Source: Pedococcus sp031456495 (GTDB lineage Bacteria > Actinomycetota > Actinomycetes > Actinomycetales > Dermatophilaceae). Taken from it: a DNA stretch of 64,000 bases. A model generated the notes under the pieces. The model did no database searches, was not told where the DNA came from, and saw only the letters and a program-made list of their open reading frames with translations. A program made the translations under genes and the position numbers. Shown piece by piece: positions 33,105 through 42,725 of the stretch (the first letter of the stretch is position 1; the number at the start of each line of letters is the position of its first letter). The stretch spans positions 124,001 through 188,000 of the forward strand of contig NZ_JAVDUW010000001.1 in the NCBI RefSeq assembly GCF_031456495.1, in the 5' to 3' direction.

Positions 33105-36100
33105 ATGGCAGCAGACGTGCTCGACCGCTTCTCCCCCGCCACCCGCGAGTGGTTCACGGGCTCCTTCAGCGAGCCCACCAGGGCCCAGGCCGGCGCCTGG
33201 GACGCGATCAGCTCGGGCCAGCACGCCCTCGTCGTCGCCCCCACCGGCTCCGGCAAGACGCTGTCGGCCTTCCTGTGGGCGCTCGACCGGCTGGCGAGCG
33301 AGCCCAAGCCGGAGGAGAAGATCCGGCGCTGCCGGGTGCTCTACGTCTCGCCGATGAAGGCGCTGGCCGTGGACGTCGAGCGCAACCTCCGCTCGCCGCT
33401 GGTCGGCATCGGCCACGCCGCCACCCGGCTCGGCCTCACCCCGCCCGACATCACGGTGTCCGTGCGCTCCGGAGACACCCCGGCGAGCGAGCGGCGCGCC
33501 TTCACACGCACGCCCACGGACGTCCTCATCACGACGCCCGAGTCCCTGTTCCTCATGCTCACCTCGCAGGCGCGCGAGGCCCTGGCCGGCGTCGAGACCG
33601 TCATCCTCGACGAGGTCCACGCGGTCGCCGGCACCAAGCGCGGCGCCCACCTGGCGCTGTCGCTCGAGCGCCTCGACGCGCTGCTCGAGCGCCCCGCGCA
33701 GCGGATCGGCCTGTCCGCGACCGTCGAGCCCGTCGACGAGGTGGCCCGATACCTCGCCGGCGGCCGGCCCGTCGAGGTGGTCCGCCCCGAGTCCACCAAG
33801 GAGTGGGAGCTCGACGTCGTCGTCCCGATCGCCGACATGAGCCAGCTCGGCGAGGTCATCGAGGACGACCTGTCCGGTCCCGCTGCCGGTGCCGAGCGCC
33901 GGGCCTCGATCTGGCCGCACGTCGAGGAGCGCATCGTCGACCTGGTCTCCTCGCACCGCTCGACCCTGGTGTTCGCCAACTCCCGGCGGCTGGCCGAGCG
34001 CCTCACCTCCCGGCTCAACGAGATCTGGGAGGACCGGCTCGAGACGATGGCCGAGCTCCGGGAGAAGGAGGGCGCCCGCGGCACCGGCGACGGGTCTCCC
34101 GACGCTGCGGTCGACGGCCGCACCGCGGCGGGCACCCGGCACACCGGCGCGTCGCGCACGCCCGCCCAGGTGATGGCGCAGGCGGGCACGTCGGCCGGCG
34201 CGCCGCCGGTGCTGGCGCGCGCCCACCACGGCTCCGTGAGCAAGGAGCACCGCCAGCTCATCGAGGAGGACCTCAAGGCCGGGCGGCTGCCGGCGGTGGT
34301 CGCCACGTCCAGCCTTGAGCTGGGCATCGACATGGGCGCGGTCGACCTCGTCGTCCAGGTCGAGTCCCCGCCGTCCGTGGCCTCCGGGCTCCAGCGGGTC
34401 GGGCGTGCGGGTCACCAGGTCGGCGCGGTCTCCCGGGGCGTGTTGTTCCCGAAGTTCCGCGGCGACCTGGTGCAGACGGCCGTGGTCGTCGAGCGGATGC
34501 GGGCCGGCGCCATCGAGTCGCTGCGGATCCCCGCCAACCCGGTCGACGTCCTCGCCCAGCAGGTCGTGGCGATGTGCGCGCTCGACGAGTGGACCGTCGA
34601 CGACCTCGAGAAGGTCGTCCGGCGGGCCACCCCGTTCGCCAGCCTGCCGCGCTCGATCCTCGAGTCCGTGCTCGACATGCTCTCCGGGCGCTACCCCAGC
34701 GACGAGTTCGCCGAGCTGCGCCCGCGCATCGTCTGGGACCGCGTCACCGGCACGCTGACCGGGCGCCCGGGTGCCCAGCGGCTCGCCGTCACCTCGGGCG
34801 GCACCATCCCCGACCGCGGCCTGTATGCCGTGTTCCTCGCCTCCGCCGAGGGCGCCGGCCGGCGGGTCGGCGAGCTCGACGAGGAGATGGTCTACGAGTC
34901 GCGGGTCGGCGACGTGTTCACCCTCGGCACCTCCACCTGGCGGATCGAGGACATCACCCACGACCGGGTGCTCGTCACGCCTGCGCCGGGACTGCCCGGC
35001 AAGCTGCCGTTCTGGAAGGGCGACCAGCAGGGCCGCCCCGCCGAGCTGGGCAGGGCCGTCGGTGCGTTCGTCCGCGAGGTCGTCGGGCTCTCCCCGGCCA
35101 GGGCACGGGCTCGGGTCGAGAAGGCCGGCCTCGACGAGTGGGCGGCCGACAACCTGCTCGCGTACCTCGCCGAGCAGAAGGAGGCCACGCGCCACGTCCC
35201 CGACGACCGCACCATCGTCGTCGAGCGCTTCCGCGACGAGATCGGCGACTGGCGGGTGGCGGTGCACAGCCCGTTCGGGGGCCAGGTCCACGCCCCCTGG
35301 GCGCTGTGCGTGTCGGCCCGGATGCGGGAGCGCTTCGGGGTCGACGTGCAGGCGATGCACGGCGACGACGGCATCGTGTTCCGGCTGCCCGACCTCGAGT
35401 TCGAGGACGAGCCGGCCGACGGCGGTCCCGGCCGCACCGGGCGCTCCCGTGGCGTCGGCGCCGAGCTGCTCGAGCTCGTCACCCTCGACCCCGAGGACGT
35501 CCACGACCTCGTGACGGCCGAGATCGGCGGGTCGGCCCTGTTCGCGGCGCGCTTCCGCGAGTGCGCGTCGCGGGCGCTGCTGCTCCCCCGCCGACGGCCC
35601 GACCGCCGACAGCCGTTGTGGCAGCAGCGGCAGCGGGCTGCCCAGCTGCTCGAGGTCGCGTCGCAGTACGCGTCCTTCCCGATCGTCCTGGAGACGGTGC
35701 GTGAGTGCGTCCAGGACGTGTTCGACGTGCCGGGGCTCGAGGCGCTCATGCGATCCGTGGCCTCGCGCGAGGTCACCCTGGTCGACGTCGAGTCGCGGCA
35801 GCCGTCGCCGTTCGCCCGGTCGCTCATGTTCGGGTACGTCGCCCAGTTCCTCTACGAGGGCGACTCCCCGCTGGCCGAGAAGCGCGCCGCCGCCCTCGCC
35901 CTCGACCCGTCCCTGCTCGCCGAGCTGCTCGGCCGCGGTGAGGGACTGTCCCTGCGTGACCTCCTCGACCCCGAGCAGGTCACGCGCACCGAGTCCGAGC
36001 TGCAGCGGCTCGTGGCCGAGCGCGCGTGCCGTGACGCCGAGGACGTCGCCGACCTGCTTCGTGTCCTGGGTCCGCTGCCCCTGGCCGCGATCCAGCGCAG

Positions 36101-37958
36101 GTCCCGGGAAGGCCTGTCCCACACCGAGATCGGCTCGTGGCTGGTCGACCTCGAGGGTGCCCGCCGGGTCATCCGGGTCCGTGTCGCCGGCGAGGAGCGC
36201 TGGGCCGCGATCGAGGACGCCGGGCGGCTTCGTGACGCCCTCGGCGCCTCGCTGCCGGTCGGCGTGCCGCAGGCCTTCCTCGAGCCGGTGCCGGACCCGC
36301 TGGGCGACCTCGTCGCCCGGTATGCCCGCACCCACGGCCCCTTCCCCGCTGCCGACGTCGCCGCCTGGTGGGGCGTCGGACCAGCCGTCGCCCTCGACGC
36401 GCTACGTCGCCTGGTGTCGTCGGGTCGCCTCGTCGAGGGAGAGCTTCTCCCGGTCGAGAACGGCGGCGGCCGCCACGGCATGGACTACTGCGACGCCGAG
36501 GTGCTGCGGATGCTGCGTCGCCGCTCGCTCGCCGCGCTGCGCGCCGAGGTCGAGCCGGTCGACGCGGTCGAGCTCGCCCGGTTCCTCCCGAGCTGGCAGG
36601 GCGTCGGGGGCGGCCTGCGCGGCCGTGACGGACTCGTGCGCGCGATCGAGCAGCTGGCCGGGGCCGTGCTGCCCGCGAGCGCGCTCGAGACTCTGGTGTT
36701 GCCCGCCCGCGTGGTCGACTACTCCCCCGCGCTGCTCGACGAGCTGACCTCGAGCGGCGAGGTCGTCTGGCGCGGCCACGGCTCGTTGCCCGGCGACGAC
36801 GGCTGGGTCTCGCTGCATCTGGCCGACACCGCCCACCTCACCCTCGCCCCGCCCGAGGACCGGGTCCTCACCGACGGCGAGCGGGCCGTCCTCGACGCGC
36901 TGTCCGGCGGGGGTGCGTACTTCTTCCGCACCCTGTCCGACGCCGCCGGCAGCACCGACGACGAGCAGCTGCTCACCGACCTCTGGACGCTCGTCTGGTC
37001 CGGCCACGTCACCGGCGACACGTTCGCGCCGGTGCGGGCGCTGCTCAGCGGTGGTCGGACGGCCCACCGCCGCACCACCTCCGCCCCCCGGGCGACCCGG
37101 TATGCCAGGCGCCGGGGAGCGCTCGGCAGCCTTTCGGGCGGGCGGGCGCTCGGACGGCCGTCCCTGCCCACCCGGAGCGGACCGCCCACGGGCGCTGGCC
37201 GCTGGTCGCTGCTTCCCGAGGTCGAGGCCGACGCCACCGTGCGCGCGTACGCGACCGCCGAGGTGCTGCTCGACCGGTACGGCGTCGTGACCCGCGGGTC
37301 GGTCGTCGCCGAGGACGTCCCGGGCGGGTTCGCCGGGGTCTACCGCGTGCTGGCCGCAGCCGAGGAGTCGGGCCGCGTCCGTCGCGGGTACTTCGTCGAG
37401 ACCCTCGGCGCCGCACAGTTCTCCACCACGGGCGCCGTCGACCGGCTGCGGGCGGGCGCCCGTCAGGCCGGCGACGACCCCGAGGCCGGAAGCCGCGCTG
37501 CCGTCGTGCTGGCGGCGACGGACCCCGCCAACGCGTGGGGCGCCGCCCTGCCGTGGCCGGACCGGCCCGGCCACGGCGCCGCGGACGACGACGAGCCGAA
37601 GGGCCGGCGCCAGGGCGGGTCCGGCGACGCCACCACCGGCTCCGACGGCAGCGTGGGCGGCAAGCGAGGGCACCAGCCCGGCCGCAAGGCGGGGTCGCTG
37701 GTCGTCCTCGTCGACGGGGACCTGGTGCTCTACGTCGAGCGCGGAGGCAAGACCCTCCTGTCGTGGACCGACGACGACTCCCGGTTGCAGGCAGCCGCCG
37801 ACGCGCTGGCTCTCGCCGTGCGCGAGGGGGCCCTGGGTCGGCTGACGGTCGAGAAGGCCGACGGCGGCATGCTGCTGGGCTCCGAGCACCCGCTGGTTCA
37901 GGCGCTGGCCAACGCCGGGTTCCACGCGACCCCACGCGGCCTGCGGCTGCGCCGCTGA
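33105..37958 (+). CDS. lhr: ATP-dependent 3'-5' helicase Lhr
   Basis: A 1617-residue helicase, full length for bacterial Lhr. It has the Q-motif region, Walker A TGSGKT (residues 48-52), the DEVH box near 169 and SATVEPVDEV (motif III). The second RecA domain carries VVATSSLELGIDMGAVD and QRVGRAGHQVG (motif VI), then the winged-helix and Lhr-core domains, and a long Lhr-CTD. Two low-complexity linkers interrupt the C-terminal half (near 1320 and 1500). It unwinds DNA or RNA-DNA hybrids during repair. It is followed 15 bp later by a nei-type glycosylase gene, a pairing seen in other actinobacteria. Confidence 0.95.
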   Translation: MAADVLDRFSPATREWFTGSFSEPTRAQAGAWDAISSGQHALVVAPTGSGKTLSAFLWALDRLASEPKPEEKIRRCRVLYVSPMKALAVDVERNLRSPLVGIGHAATRLGLTPPDITVSVRSGDTPASERRAFTRTPTDVLITTPESLFLMLTSQAREALAGVETVILDEVHAVAGTKRGAHLALSLERLDALLERPAQRIGLSATVEPVDEVARYLAGGRPVEVVRPESTKEWELDVVVPIADMSQLGEVIEDDLSGPAAGAERRASIWPHVEERIVDLVSSHRSTLVFANSRRLAERLTSRLNEIWEDRLETMAELREKEGARGTGDGSPDAAVDGRTAAGTRHTGASRTPAQVMAQAGTSAGAPPVLARAHHGSVSKEHRQLIEEDLKAGRLPAVVATSSLELGIDMGAVDLVVQVESPPSVASGLQRVGRAGHQVGAVSRGVLFPKFRGDLVQTAVVVERMRAGAIESLRIPANPVDVLAQQVVAMCALDEWTVDDLEKVVRRATPFASLPRSILESVLDMLSGRYPSDEFAELRPRIVWDRVTGTLTGRPGAQRLAVTSGGTIPDRGLYAVFLASAEGAGRRVGELDEEMVYESRVGDVFTLGTSTWRIEDITHDRVLVTPAPGLPGKLPFWKGDQQGRPAELGRAVGAFVREVVGLSPARARARVEKAGLDEWAADNLLAYLAEQKEATRHVPDDRTIVVERFRDEIGDWRVAVHSPFGGQVHAPWALCVSARMRERFGVDVQAMHGDDGIVFRLPDLEFEDEPADGGPGRTGRSRGVGAELLELVTLDPEDVHDLVTAEIGGSALFAARFRECASRALLLPRRRPDRRQPLWQQRQRAAQLLEVASQYASFPIVLETVRECVQDVFDVPGLEALMRSVASREVTLVDVESRQPSPFARSLMFGYVAQFLYEGDSPLAEKRAAALALDPSLLAELLGRGEGLSLRDLLDPEQVTRTESELQRLVAERACRDAEDVADLLRVLGPLPLAAIQRRSREGLSHTEIGSWLVDLEGARRVIRVRVAGEERWAAIEDAGRLRDALGASLPVGVPQAFLEPVPDPLGDLVARYARTHGPFPAADVAAWWGVGPAVALDALRRLVSSGRLVEGELLPVENGGGRHGMDYCDAEVLRMLRRRSLAALRAEVEPVDAVELARFLPSWQGVGGGLRGRDGLVRAIEQLAGAVLPASALETLVLPARVVDYSPALLDELTSSGEVVWRGHGSLPGDDGWVSLHLADTAHLTLAPPEDRVLTDGERAVLDALSGGGAYFFRTLSDAAGSTDDEQLLTDLWTLVWSGHVTGDTFAPVRALLSGGRTAHRRTTSAPRATRYARRRGALGSLSGGRALGRPSLPTRSGPPTGAGRWSLLPEVEADATVRAYATAEVLLDRYGVVTRGSVVAEDVPGGFAGVYRVLAAAEESGRVRRGYFVETLGAAQFSTTGAVDRLRAGARQAGDDPEAGSRAAVVLAATDPANAWGAALPWPDRPGHGAADDDEPKGRRQGGSGDATTGSDGSVGGKRGHQPGRKAGSLVVLVDGDLVLYVERGGKTLLSWTDDDSRLQAAADALALAVREGALGRLTVEKADGGMLLGSEHPLVQALANAGFHATPRGLRLRR

Positions 37959-37973
37959 GGGAGGTCTCGCCAC

Positions 37974-38840
37974 ATGCCCGAGGGCGACACCGTCTGGCGG
38001 ACGGCCCACCGCCTGCACCAGGCCCTCTCCGGCGAGGAGCTGGTGCTGTGCGACCTGCGCTTCCCCGAGATCGCCACGGTCGACCTCACCGGTGCCACGA
38101 CCACCGAGGTGGTCAGCCGCGGCAAGCACGTCCTGCACCGGCTCGACAACGGCGTCACGGTCCACTCACACCTGCGGATGGAGGGCCAGTGGCGCGTCGA
38201 GCGCGCCGACGAGAGCGGCCGGTGGCTGCGCCGGGCGGACCTGCGCGCCGCCCTCGGCACCACGCAGTGGGCTGCGATCGGCCTGCGGCTCGGCATGCTC
38301 GAGGTGCTGCCGACGGCCCGGGAGGGCGAGGTCGTCGGGCACCTCGGCCCGGACGTCCTCGGGCCGGACTGGGACCCGGCCCGCGCGGTCGACAACCTCG
38401 CTGCCGACCCGCAGCCCGTCGGCAGCGCGCTGCTCGACCAGCGCAACCTCGCGGGTGTGGGCACCCTCTGGGCGTCGGAGTCGCTGTTCCTCGAGCGGCT
38501 GCACCCGTGGACCCCGGCGTCACAGGTGCCCCGCGAACGGCTGGAGTCACTGGTGGCGCGCATCTCCAAGCTGCTCGACGTGTCGCGCCTGCACGCCGTC
38601 CAGTCCAGCACCGGGTCCCGTCGTCGTGGCGAGGAGCACTTCGTCCACGCGCGTTCCGGACGACCCTGCCGGCGGTGTGGCAACACGGTCCGCGTCGCCA
38701 TGATCGGCAGGGCGCCGCAGGACCGCACGATGTTCTACTGCCCCATCTGCCAGGGCGGGCTGGCCCCCGACGACGACGGACGCACCCAGCGCCCGATGGG
38801 CTCCGCCGGCGGGCGCGCGAACCCCTACCGCCGGACCTGA
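37974..38840 (+). CDS. nei: Fpg/Nei-family DNA glycosylase
   Basis: A 288-residue base-excision glycosylase/AP lyase. It begins MPEGDTVW, where Pro2 is the Schiff-base nucleophile and Glu3 catalytic. The helix-two-turn-helix segment is DQRNLAGVGTLWASE. The zinc finger at the end has CRRCGN and YCPICQ. It should remove oxidised pyrimidines. It is 15 bp downstream of lhr, so repair helicase and glycosylase are probably co-expressed. Confidence 0.9.
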   Translation: MPEGDTVWRTAHRLHQALSGEELVLCDLRFPEIATVDLTGATTTEVVSRGKHVLHRLDNGVTVHSHLRMEGQWRVERADESGRWLRRADLRAALGTTQWAAIGLRLGMLEVLPTAREGEVVGHLGPDVLGPDWDPARAVDNLAADPQPVGSALLDQRNLAGVGTLWASESLFLERLHPWTPASQVPRERLESLVARISKLLDVSRLHAVQSSTGSRRRGEEHFVHARSGRPCRRCGNTVRVAMIGRAPQDRTMFYCPICQGGLAPDDDGRTQRPMGSAGGRANPYRRT

Positions 38841-38854
38841 ACGGGAGCCTGCGC

Positions 38855-39442
38855 CTACGGCGTGGCAGGCGCCCCGGCGCGGGCGAGGATCGCCTCGACG
38901 ACCTCGGTCTTGGCGTCCGCGTAGTCCTGCACGTAGCGCCACCGGCGGGTCGCCAGCTCGCGCTTCGTCGCGGCATACAGCTCCCGGTCGTCGGGGTGGG
39001 CGCGCAGCCAGTCGCGGAACATCCGCATCCGCGCGATCTCGGCGTCGGCCCGGCCCGGCGAGAACACGTGCACGTTGACGTTGTGCGGGCTGCCGTCCTC
39101 GAGCCGGCGGTAGAGGACGCGGTGCTCCAGCCAGGCGGGCTCGCGGATCCGCAGCGTGTAGCCGGCCTCCTCCAGCGCGGGGACATACGTCCGCTCGTCC
39201 GCCGAGTCGGGCACGAGCAGGAGGACGTCGATGACCGGCTTCGCGGGCAAGCCAGGGACGGAGGTCGACCCGACGTGCTCGACGGTCATCGCGGTGGCCC
39301 CGAGGGCGCCGCGGATGGCGTCGTGCTCCTGCTGGAAGAGACCCGGCCACGCGGGGTCGTAGTCCTCGACCACGACGGGCACGGCATACGGCGTCACGTC
39401 GCCGACGACCGCAGACGGCGGGGGTGGGTCGTCCTGGACCAC
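38855..39442 (-). CDS. GrpB-like nucleotidyltransferase-fold protein (UPF0157)
   Basis: A 195-residue protein with TVEHVGSTSVPGLPAKPVID, the GrpB signature of the nucleotidyltransferase fold, followed by HNVNVHVFSPG and LRAHPDDRELYAATKRELA. Function is not established. The start is uncertain: GTG 39442 lies 13 bases after the clgR stop and has a weak ribosome site, while GTG 39397 is an alternative. It is likely translated from the clgR mRNA. Confidence 0.82.
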   Translation of the reverse strand: MVQDDPPPPSAVVGDVTPYAVPVVVEDYDPAWPGLFQQEHDAIRGALGATAMTVEHVGSTSVPGLPAKPVIDVLLLVPDSADERTYVPALEEAGYTLRIREPAWLEHRVLYRRLEDGSPHNVNVHVFSPGRADAEIARMRMFRDWLRAHPDDRELYAATKRELATRRWRYVQDYADAKTEVVEAILARAGAPATP

Positions 39443-39455
39443 GCGGACCCGCAGG

Positions 39456-39755
39456 TCAGGCAGCGGACGCGGAGACGACCTGCGCCGACGGGAGCGGCAG
39501 GGCCAGCGGCGCGGTCAGCGCCTCGGTCTCGGCGACGCGCTCGGACACCGAGCTGAGCACCTCGGACAGGGGCGTGTTGAGGGCCCCGCAGATGGAGGCG
39601 AGCAGCTCGGAGGAGGCCTCCTTCTCGCCCCGCTCGACCTCGCTGAGGTACCCGAGCGACACGGACGCGGCGGCCGACACCTCACGCAGGGTCCGCCCCT
39701 GGGACTGGCGCTGCTCGCGAAGGACGTCCCCGAGCTCGCGACGGAGCAGGATCAT
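39456..39755 (-). CDS. clgR: XRE-family regulator ClgR
   Basis: A 99-residue helix-turn-helix protein: LRRELGDVLREQRQSQGRTL, then EVSAAASVSLGYLSEVERGE (recognition helix) and KEASSELLASICGALNTPLS. This matches ClgR, the actinobacterial activator of clp protease genes, which usually lies beside cinA and pgsA as here. The C-terminus carries the short hydrophobic tail by which ClgR is itself degraded by Clp (ends VVSASAA). ATG 39755 has AAGGAGG 6 bases upstream. Confidence 0.88.
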   Translation of the reverse strand: MILLRRELGDVLREQRQSQGRTLREVSAAASVSLGYLSEVERGEKEASSELLASICGALNTPLSEVLSSVSERVAETEALTAPLALPLPSAQVVSASAA

Positions 39756-39861
39756 GGGCGCCTCCTTCGGTGGTCGTGCTGTCGTGCTGCGGGTTCCCAC
39801 GTTACCCCGAGGGCCCCCCGCGGCGCGCGCGGGATCTGCCAATCTCATCGACACGTCTGCG

Positions 39862-40410
39862 TCAACGACCGGCCGGTCCTGCTTCTTCCGCGGGCTCCAG
39901 CGGGTTGCCCGCGCCCGCACCGGCCGGACCGGCGCCCAGCAGCTCGGCCACGAGGCCGAGCGCCCCCGCCACGCTCCCCGCCCGCACGGCGGCGCGGTCC
40001 CCCGACAGCGCCAGACGACGCACGAGCACGCGGTCCGCGTCCGCCACCGCGACGAAGACCGTCCCCACCGGCTGCCCGTCCTGCGGGTCCGGGCCGGCGA
40101 CGCCCGTGGTCGCGACGCCGACGTCGACACCGAGCACCGTCCGCACGCCCCGTGCCATCTGCTCGGCCACCTCGGGCTGCACCGCGCCACCCCGGGCGAG
40201 CAGCCCAGCGTCGACGCCCAGGACCGCGGCCTTGAGCTCCGTGGCGTACGCGACGACCGCGCCGCGCACCGTCGCCGAGGCGCCGGGGACGTCCGTCAGG
40301 GCGCCGCAGACCAGCCCGCCGGTCAGCGACTCGGCGGTCCCCACGGTCACGCCCGCGGCACGCAGCGCAGCCACGACCTGCGTGGCGAGCGCTGCGTTCC
40401 CGGTGGTCAC
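39862..40410 (-). CDS. cinA: CinA C-terminal domain protein (nicotinamide-nucleotide amidohydrolase)
   Basis: A 182-residue PncC/CinA-C protein: TVGTAESLTGGLVCGALTDV (active-site Ser), then GAVVAYATELKAAVLGV and VGVATTGVAGPDPQDGQPVG. It should convert NMN to NaMN. It lacks the N-terminal molybdopterin-type domain of full CinA, as usual in actinobacteria. GTG 40410 overlaps the pgsA stop (GTGA), so they are coupled. The 106-bp gap before clgR holds the clgR promoter region. Confidence 0.88.
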   Translation of the reverse strand: MTTGNAALATQVVAALRAAGVTVGTAESLTGGLVCGALTDVPGASATVRGAVVAYATELKAAVLGVDAGLLARGGAVQPEVAEQMARGVRTVLGVDVGVATTGVAGPDPQDGQPVGTVFVAVADADRVLVRRLALSGDRAAVRAGSVAGALGLVAELLGAGPAGAGAGNPLEPAEEAGPAGR

Positions 40411-41105
40411 CGGCTCGCCCGCTCCTGCCGGCCCGCCCGCTCCCGGCGGGCTGCCGCCCGGCGGGCGCGCTTCATCGCCGAGCGCTCGCTCGTCTGCCGC
40501 ATGCGCAGCGCCTTGACCACGATGTCCACCCCGGTCACGACGGTCACCACCACCGCCAGCCCGATGACGATGCGGGCCGCGAGCACCCAGGCGTCCGCAC
40601 CGGGGAACGACCACAGCGGCAGCGTGAACAGCAGCAGGCCGAAGAACTGCAGCGTCGTCTTGACCTTGCCACCGCGGCCCGCGGGCATCACGCCGTGGCG
40701 GATCACCCAGAACCGCAGCACGGTCACGCCCCACTCGCGCACCAGCACGAGCACCGTGAGCCACCAGGGCAGCTCACCGAGGACGGAGAGGCCGACGAAC
40801 GCCATCCCCATGAGGGTCTTGTCGGCGATGGGGTCGGCGATCTTGCCGAAGTTGGTGACGAGGCCACGCCGCCGGGCCAGGTCGCCGTCGACCCGGTCCG
40901 TCGCCGTCGCGACGACGAACACCGCGGTCGCCCACCAGCGCAGGGCGGTGTCGTCCCCGCCCTTGGAGAGCAGCAGCCAGCCGAAGACCGGCACGAGCAG
41001 GATGCGGGCGACCGTCAGCGCGTTGGGCAGGTTCCACGAGCTGGGGGCCGGCGAGGCCACCGGCGTGGCGGCCGGGTCGGGAGCCGGTGACGACTCGCTC
41101 AGCAC
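40407..41105 (-). CDS. pgsA: CDP-diacylglycerol-glycerol-3-phosphate 3-phosphatidyltransferase
   Basis: A 232-residue membrane enzyme of phosphatidylglycerol synthesis. The CDP-alcohol phosphotransferase signature is DRVDGDLARRRG followed by NFGKIADPIADK (all Asp residues present; the usual first Asp-Xaa-Xaa-Asp-Gly is kept). About five helices. The C-terminal 35 residues are strongly basic. GTG 41105 overlaps the rimO stop by seven bases, and its own stop overlaps cinA. Confidence 0.92.
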   Translation of the reverse strand: MLSESSPAPDPAATPVASPAPSSWNLPNALTVARILLVPVFGWLLLSKGGDDTALRWWATAVFVVATATDRVDGDLARRRGLVTNFGKIADPIADKTLMGMAFVGLSVLGELPWWLTVLVLVREWGVTVLRFWVIRHGVMPAGRGGKVKTTLQFFGLLLFTLPLWSFPGADAWVLAARIVIGLAVVVTVVTGVDIVVKALRMRQTSERSAMKRARRAAARRERAGRQERASR

Positions 41106-42670
41106 GGCTCCGCCACGAGGTCGATGCCCTGGGTCCCGACGACGACCGCACGGACGATCGAGCCGACCTCGACGCCGGGCAGCAGCGCCGGGTCGACGAG
41201 GGTGACCCCGTCGACGTCCGGTCCCTGGTGGGCGGCCCGGCCGACGACGTACGCCTCGTCGTCGTCCTCGTCGAACGCGGCGTCCTCGTCGTCGCCCTCC
41301 TCGTCCGCGAGGGCAGCCGGGACGGACTCGACGAGCACCTCGACGACCTCGCCGATCCGCTCCTCGGCCCGCTGGGCCGTGAGCTCCTCGATGAGGGCGG
41401 TGAACCGGGCGACCCGCGCCGCCACCTCGTCCTCCGGCACCTTCGCGGCATACCCCTGCGCCTCGGTGCCGTCCTCGTCGCTGTAGCCGAAGACGCCCAC
41501 GACGTCGAGGCGGGCGGCGACGAGGAAGGCCTCGAGCTCGTCGAGGTCGGCCTCGGTCTCGCCGGGGAAGCCGACGATGACGTTGCTGCGGATGCCTGCC
41601 TCGGGCGCGAGCGCCCGGACCTGCTCGACCAGGCCGAGGAACGCCTCGCGGCCGCCGAACCGTCGCATCGTGCGCAGCAGCGGTGCCGAGGCGTGCTGGA
41701 AGGAGATGTCGAAGTACGGCACGACGCCGGGCACGGACGTCATGGCCTCGAGCAGGCCGGGGCGGATCTCGGCGGGCTGGAGGTAGGAGACGCGCACGCG
41801 CTCGATCCCGGGCACGGCGGTCAGCTCGGGCAGCAGCTTCTCGAGCAGGGCGAGGTCGCCGAGGTCCTTGCCGTAGGACGTGGAGTTCTCCGACACCAGG
41901 AACAGCTCGCGCACGCCGCGCTCGGCGAGCCAGCGCGCCTCGGCGATGATGTCGTGGGGGCGACGCGAGACGAACGCGCCGCGGAACATCGGGATGGCGC
42001 AGAACGCGCACCGCCGGTCGCACCCGCTCGCGATCTTCAGCGGCGCCCACGGGCGGCCGTCGAGCCGCGCCCGCACCACGCGGGGGCCGGAGGCAGGGGC
42101 GAGCCCGTCGGGCAGGTCGGCCGGGGCCGGCGCCGCGCCACCGGAGGCCTGCTCGGGGGACGTGGGGTCGCCGGGCGCACCCGCGGCGGTGGTGCCGTGG
42201 CCGGGCAGCGCCACACCCGCGGCGCCGTCCTGGCGCTGCACGGGAGACAGCGGCAGCAGCCGGCGGCGGTCCGAGGGGGTGTGCGAGGCCGGGGCGTGCC
42301 CGTCGAGCACGGCCCGCAGGTGGGAGGACATGTCGGCGTAGGAGTCGAAGCCCAGGACCGCGTCGGCCTCGGGCAGCTCGTCGGCGAGCTGCTGGCCGTA
42401 GCGCTCGGCGAGGCAGCCGACGGCGACGACGGCCTGCGTGCGGCCCTCGCCCTTGCGCGAGGACGCCTCGAGCAGCACGTCGATGGAGTCCTTCTTGGCC
42501 TGCTCGACGAAGCCGCAGGTGTTGACCACGGCCACGTCCGCGTCGTCGGCGTCGTCGACGAGCAGCCACCCCTCGGCGGCGAGGCGGCCGGCCAGCTCCT
42601 CGGAGTCGACCTCGTTGCGGGTGCACCCCAGGGTGACCAGGGCGACGCTGCGCTGTGCGGTCGTGCTCAT
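41099..42670 (-). CDS. rimO: Ribosomal protein S12 methylthiotransferase RimO
   Basis: A 523-residue radical-SAM enzyme. The N-terminal UPF0004 domain has VALVTLGCTRNEVDSEELAG, VVNTCGF and AVGCLAERYG, giving the three cluster cysteines. A low-complexity insert lies at about 140-190. The radical-SAM CDRRCAFC and SYLQPAEIRPGLL follow, then a C-terminal TRAM-like domain that carries an acidic insert (EEGDDEDAAFDEDDDE). It thiomethylates an Asp of ribosomal protein S12. ATG 42670 is chosen by family alignment. Confidence 0.93.
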   Translation of the reverse strand: MSTTAQRSVALVTLGCTRNEVDSEELAGRLAAEGWLLVDDADDADVAVVNTCGFVEQAKKDSIDVLLEASSRKGEGRTQAVVAVGCLAERYGQQLADELPEADAVLGFDSYADMSSHLRAVLDGHAPASHTPSDRRRLLPLSPVQRQDGAAGVALPGHGTTAAGAPGDPTSPEQASGGAAPAPADLPDGLAPASGPRVVRARLDGRPWAPLKIASGCDRRCAFCAIPMFRGAFVSRRPHDIIAEARWLAERGVRELFLVSENSTSYGKDLGDLALLEKLLPELTAVPGIERVRVSYLQPAEIRPGLLEAMTSVPGVVPYFDISFQHASAPLLRTMRRFGGREAFLGLVEQVRALAPEAGIRSNVIVGFPGETEADLDELEAFLVAARLDVVGVFGYSDEDGTEAQGYAAKVPEDEVAARVARFTALIEELTAQRAEERIGEVVEVLVESVPAALADEEGDDEDAAFDEDDDEAYVVGRAAHQGPDVDGVTLVDPALLPGVEVGSIVRAVVVGTQGIDLVAEPC

Positions 42671-42725
42671 GCCGCCCACTCTAGGGGTGGCCGCGCCGTG
42701 GACCGGCATCGGTAGCGTGGCCGCC

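Noticed and set aside
32865..36335. A 1156-codon open frame antisense to lhr
   Set aside because: Same reason: composition-driven shadow of a complete helicase gene.
33105..37958. Lhr as a frameshifted or split gene
   Set aside because: The frame is open throughout, and both core and C-terminal domains are present at the usual length.
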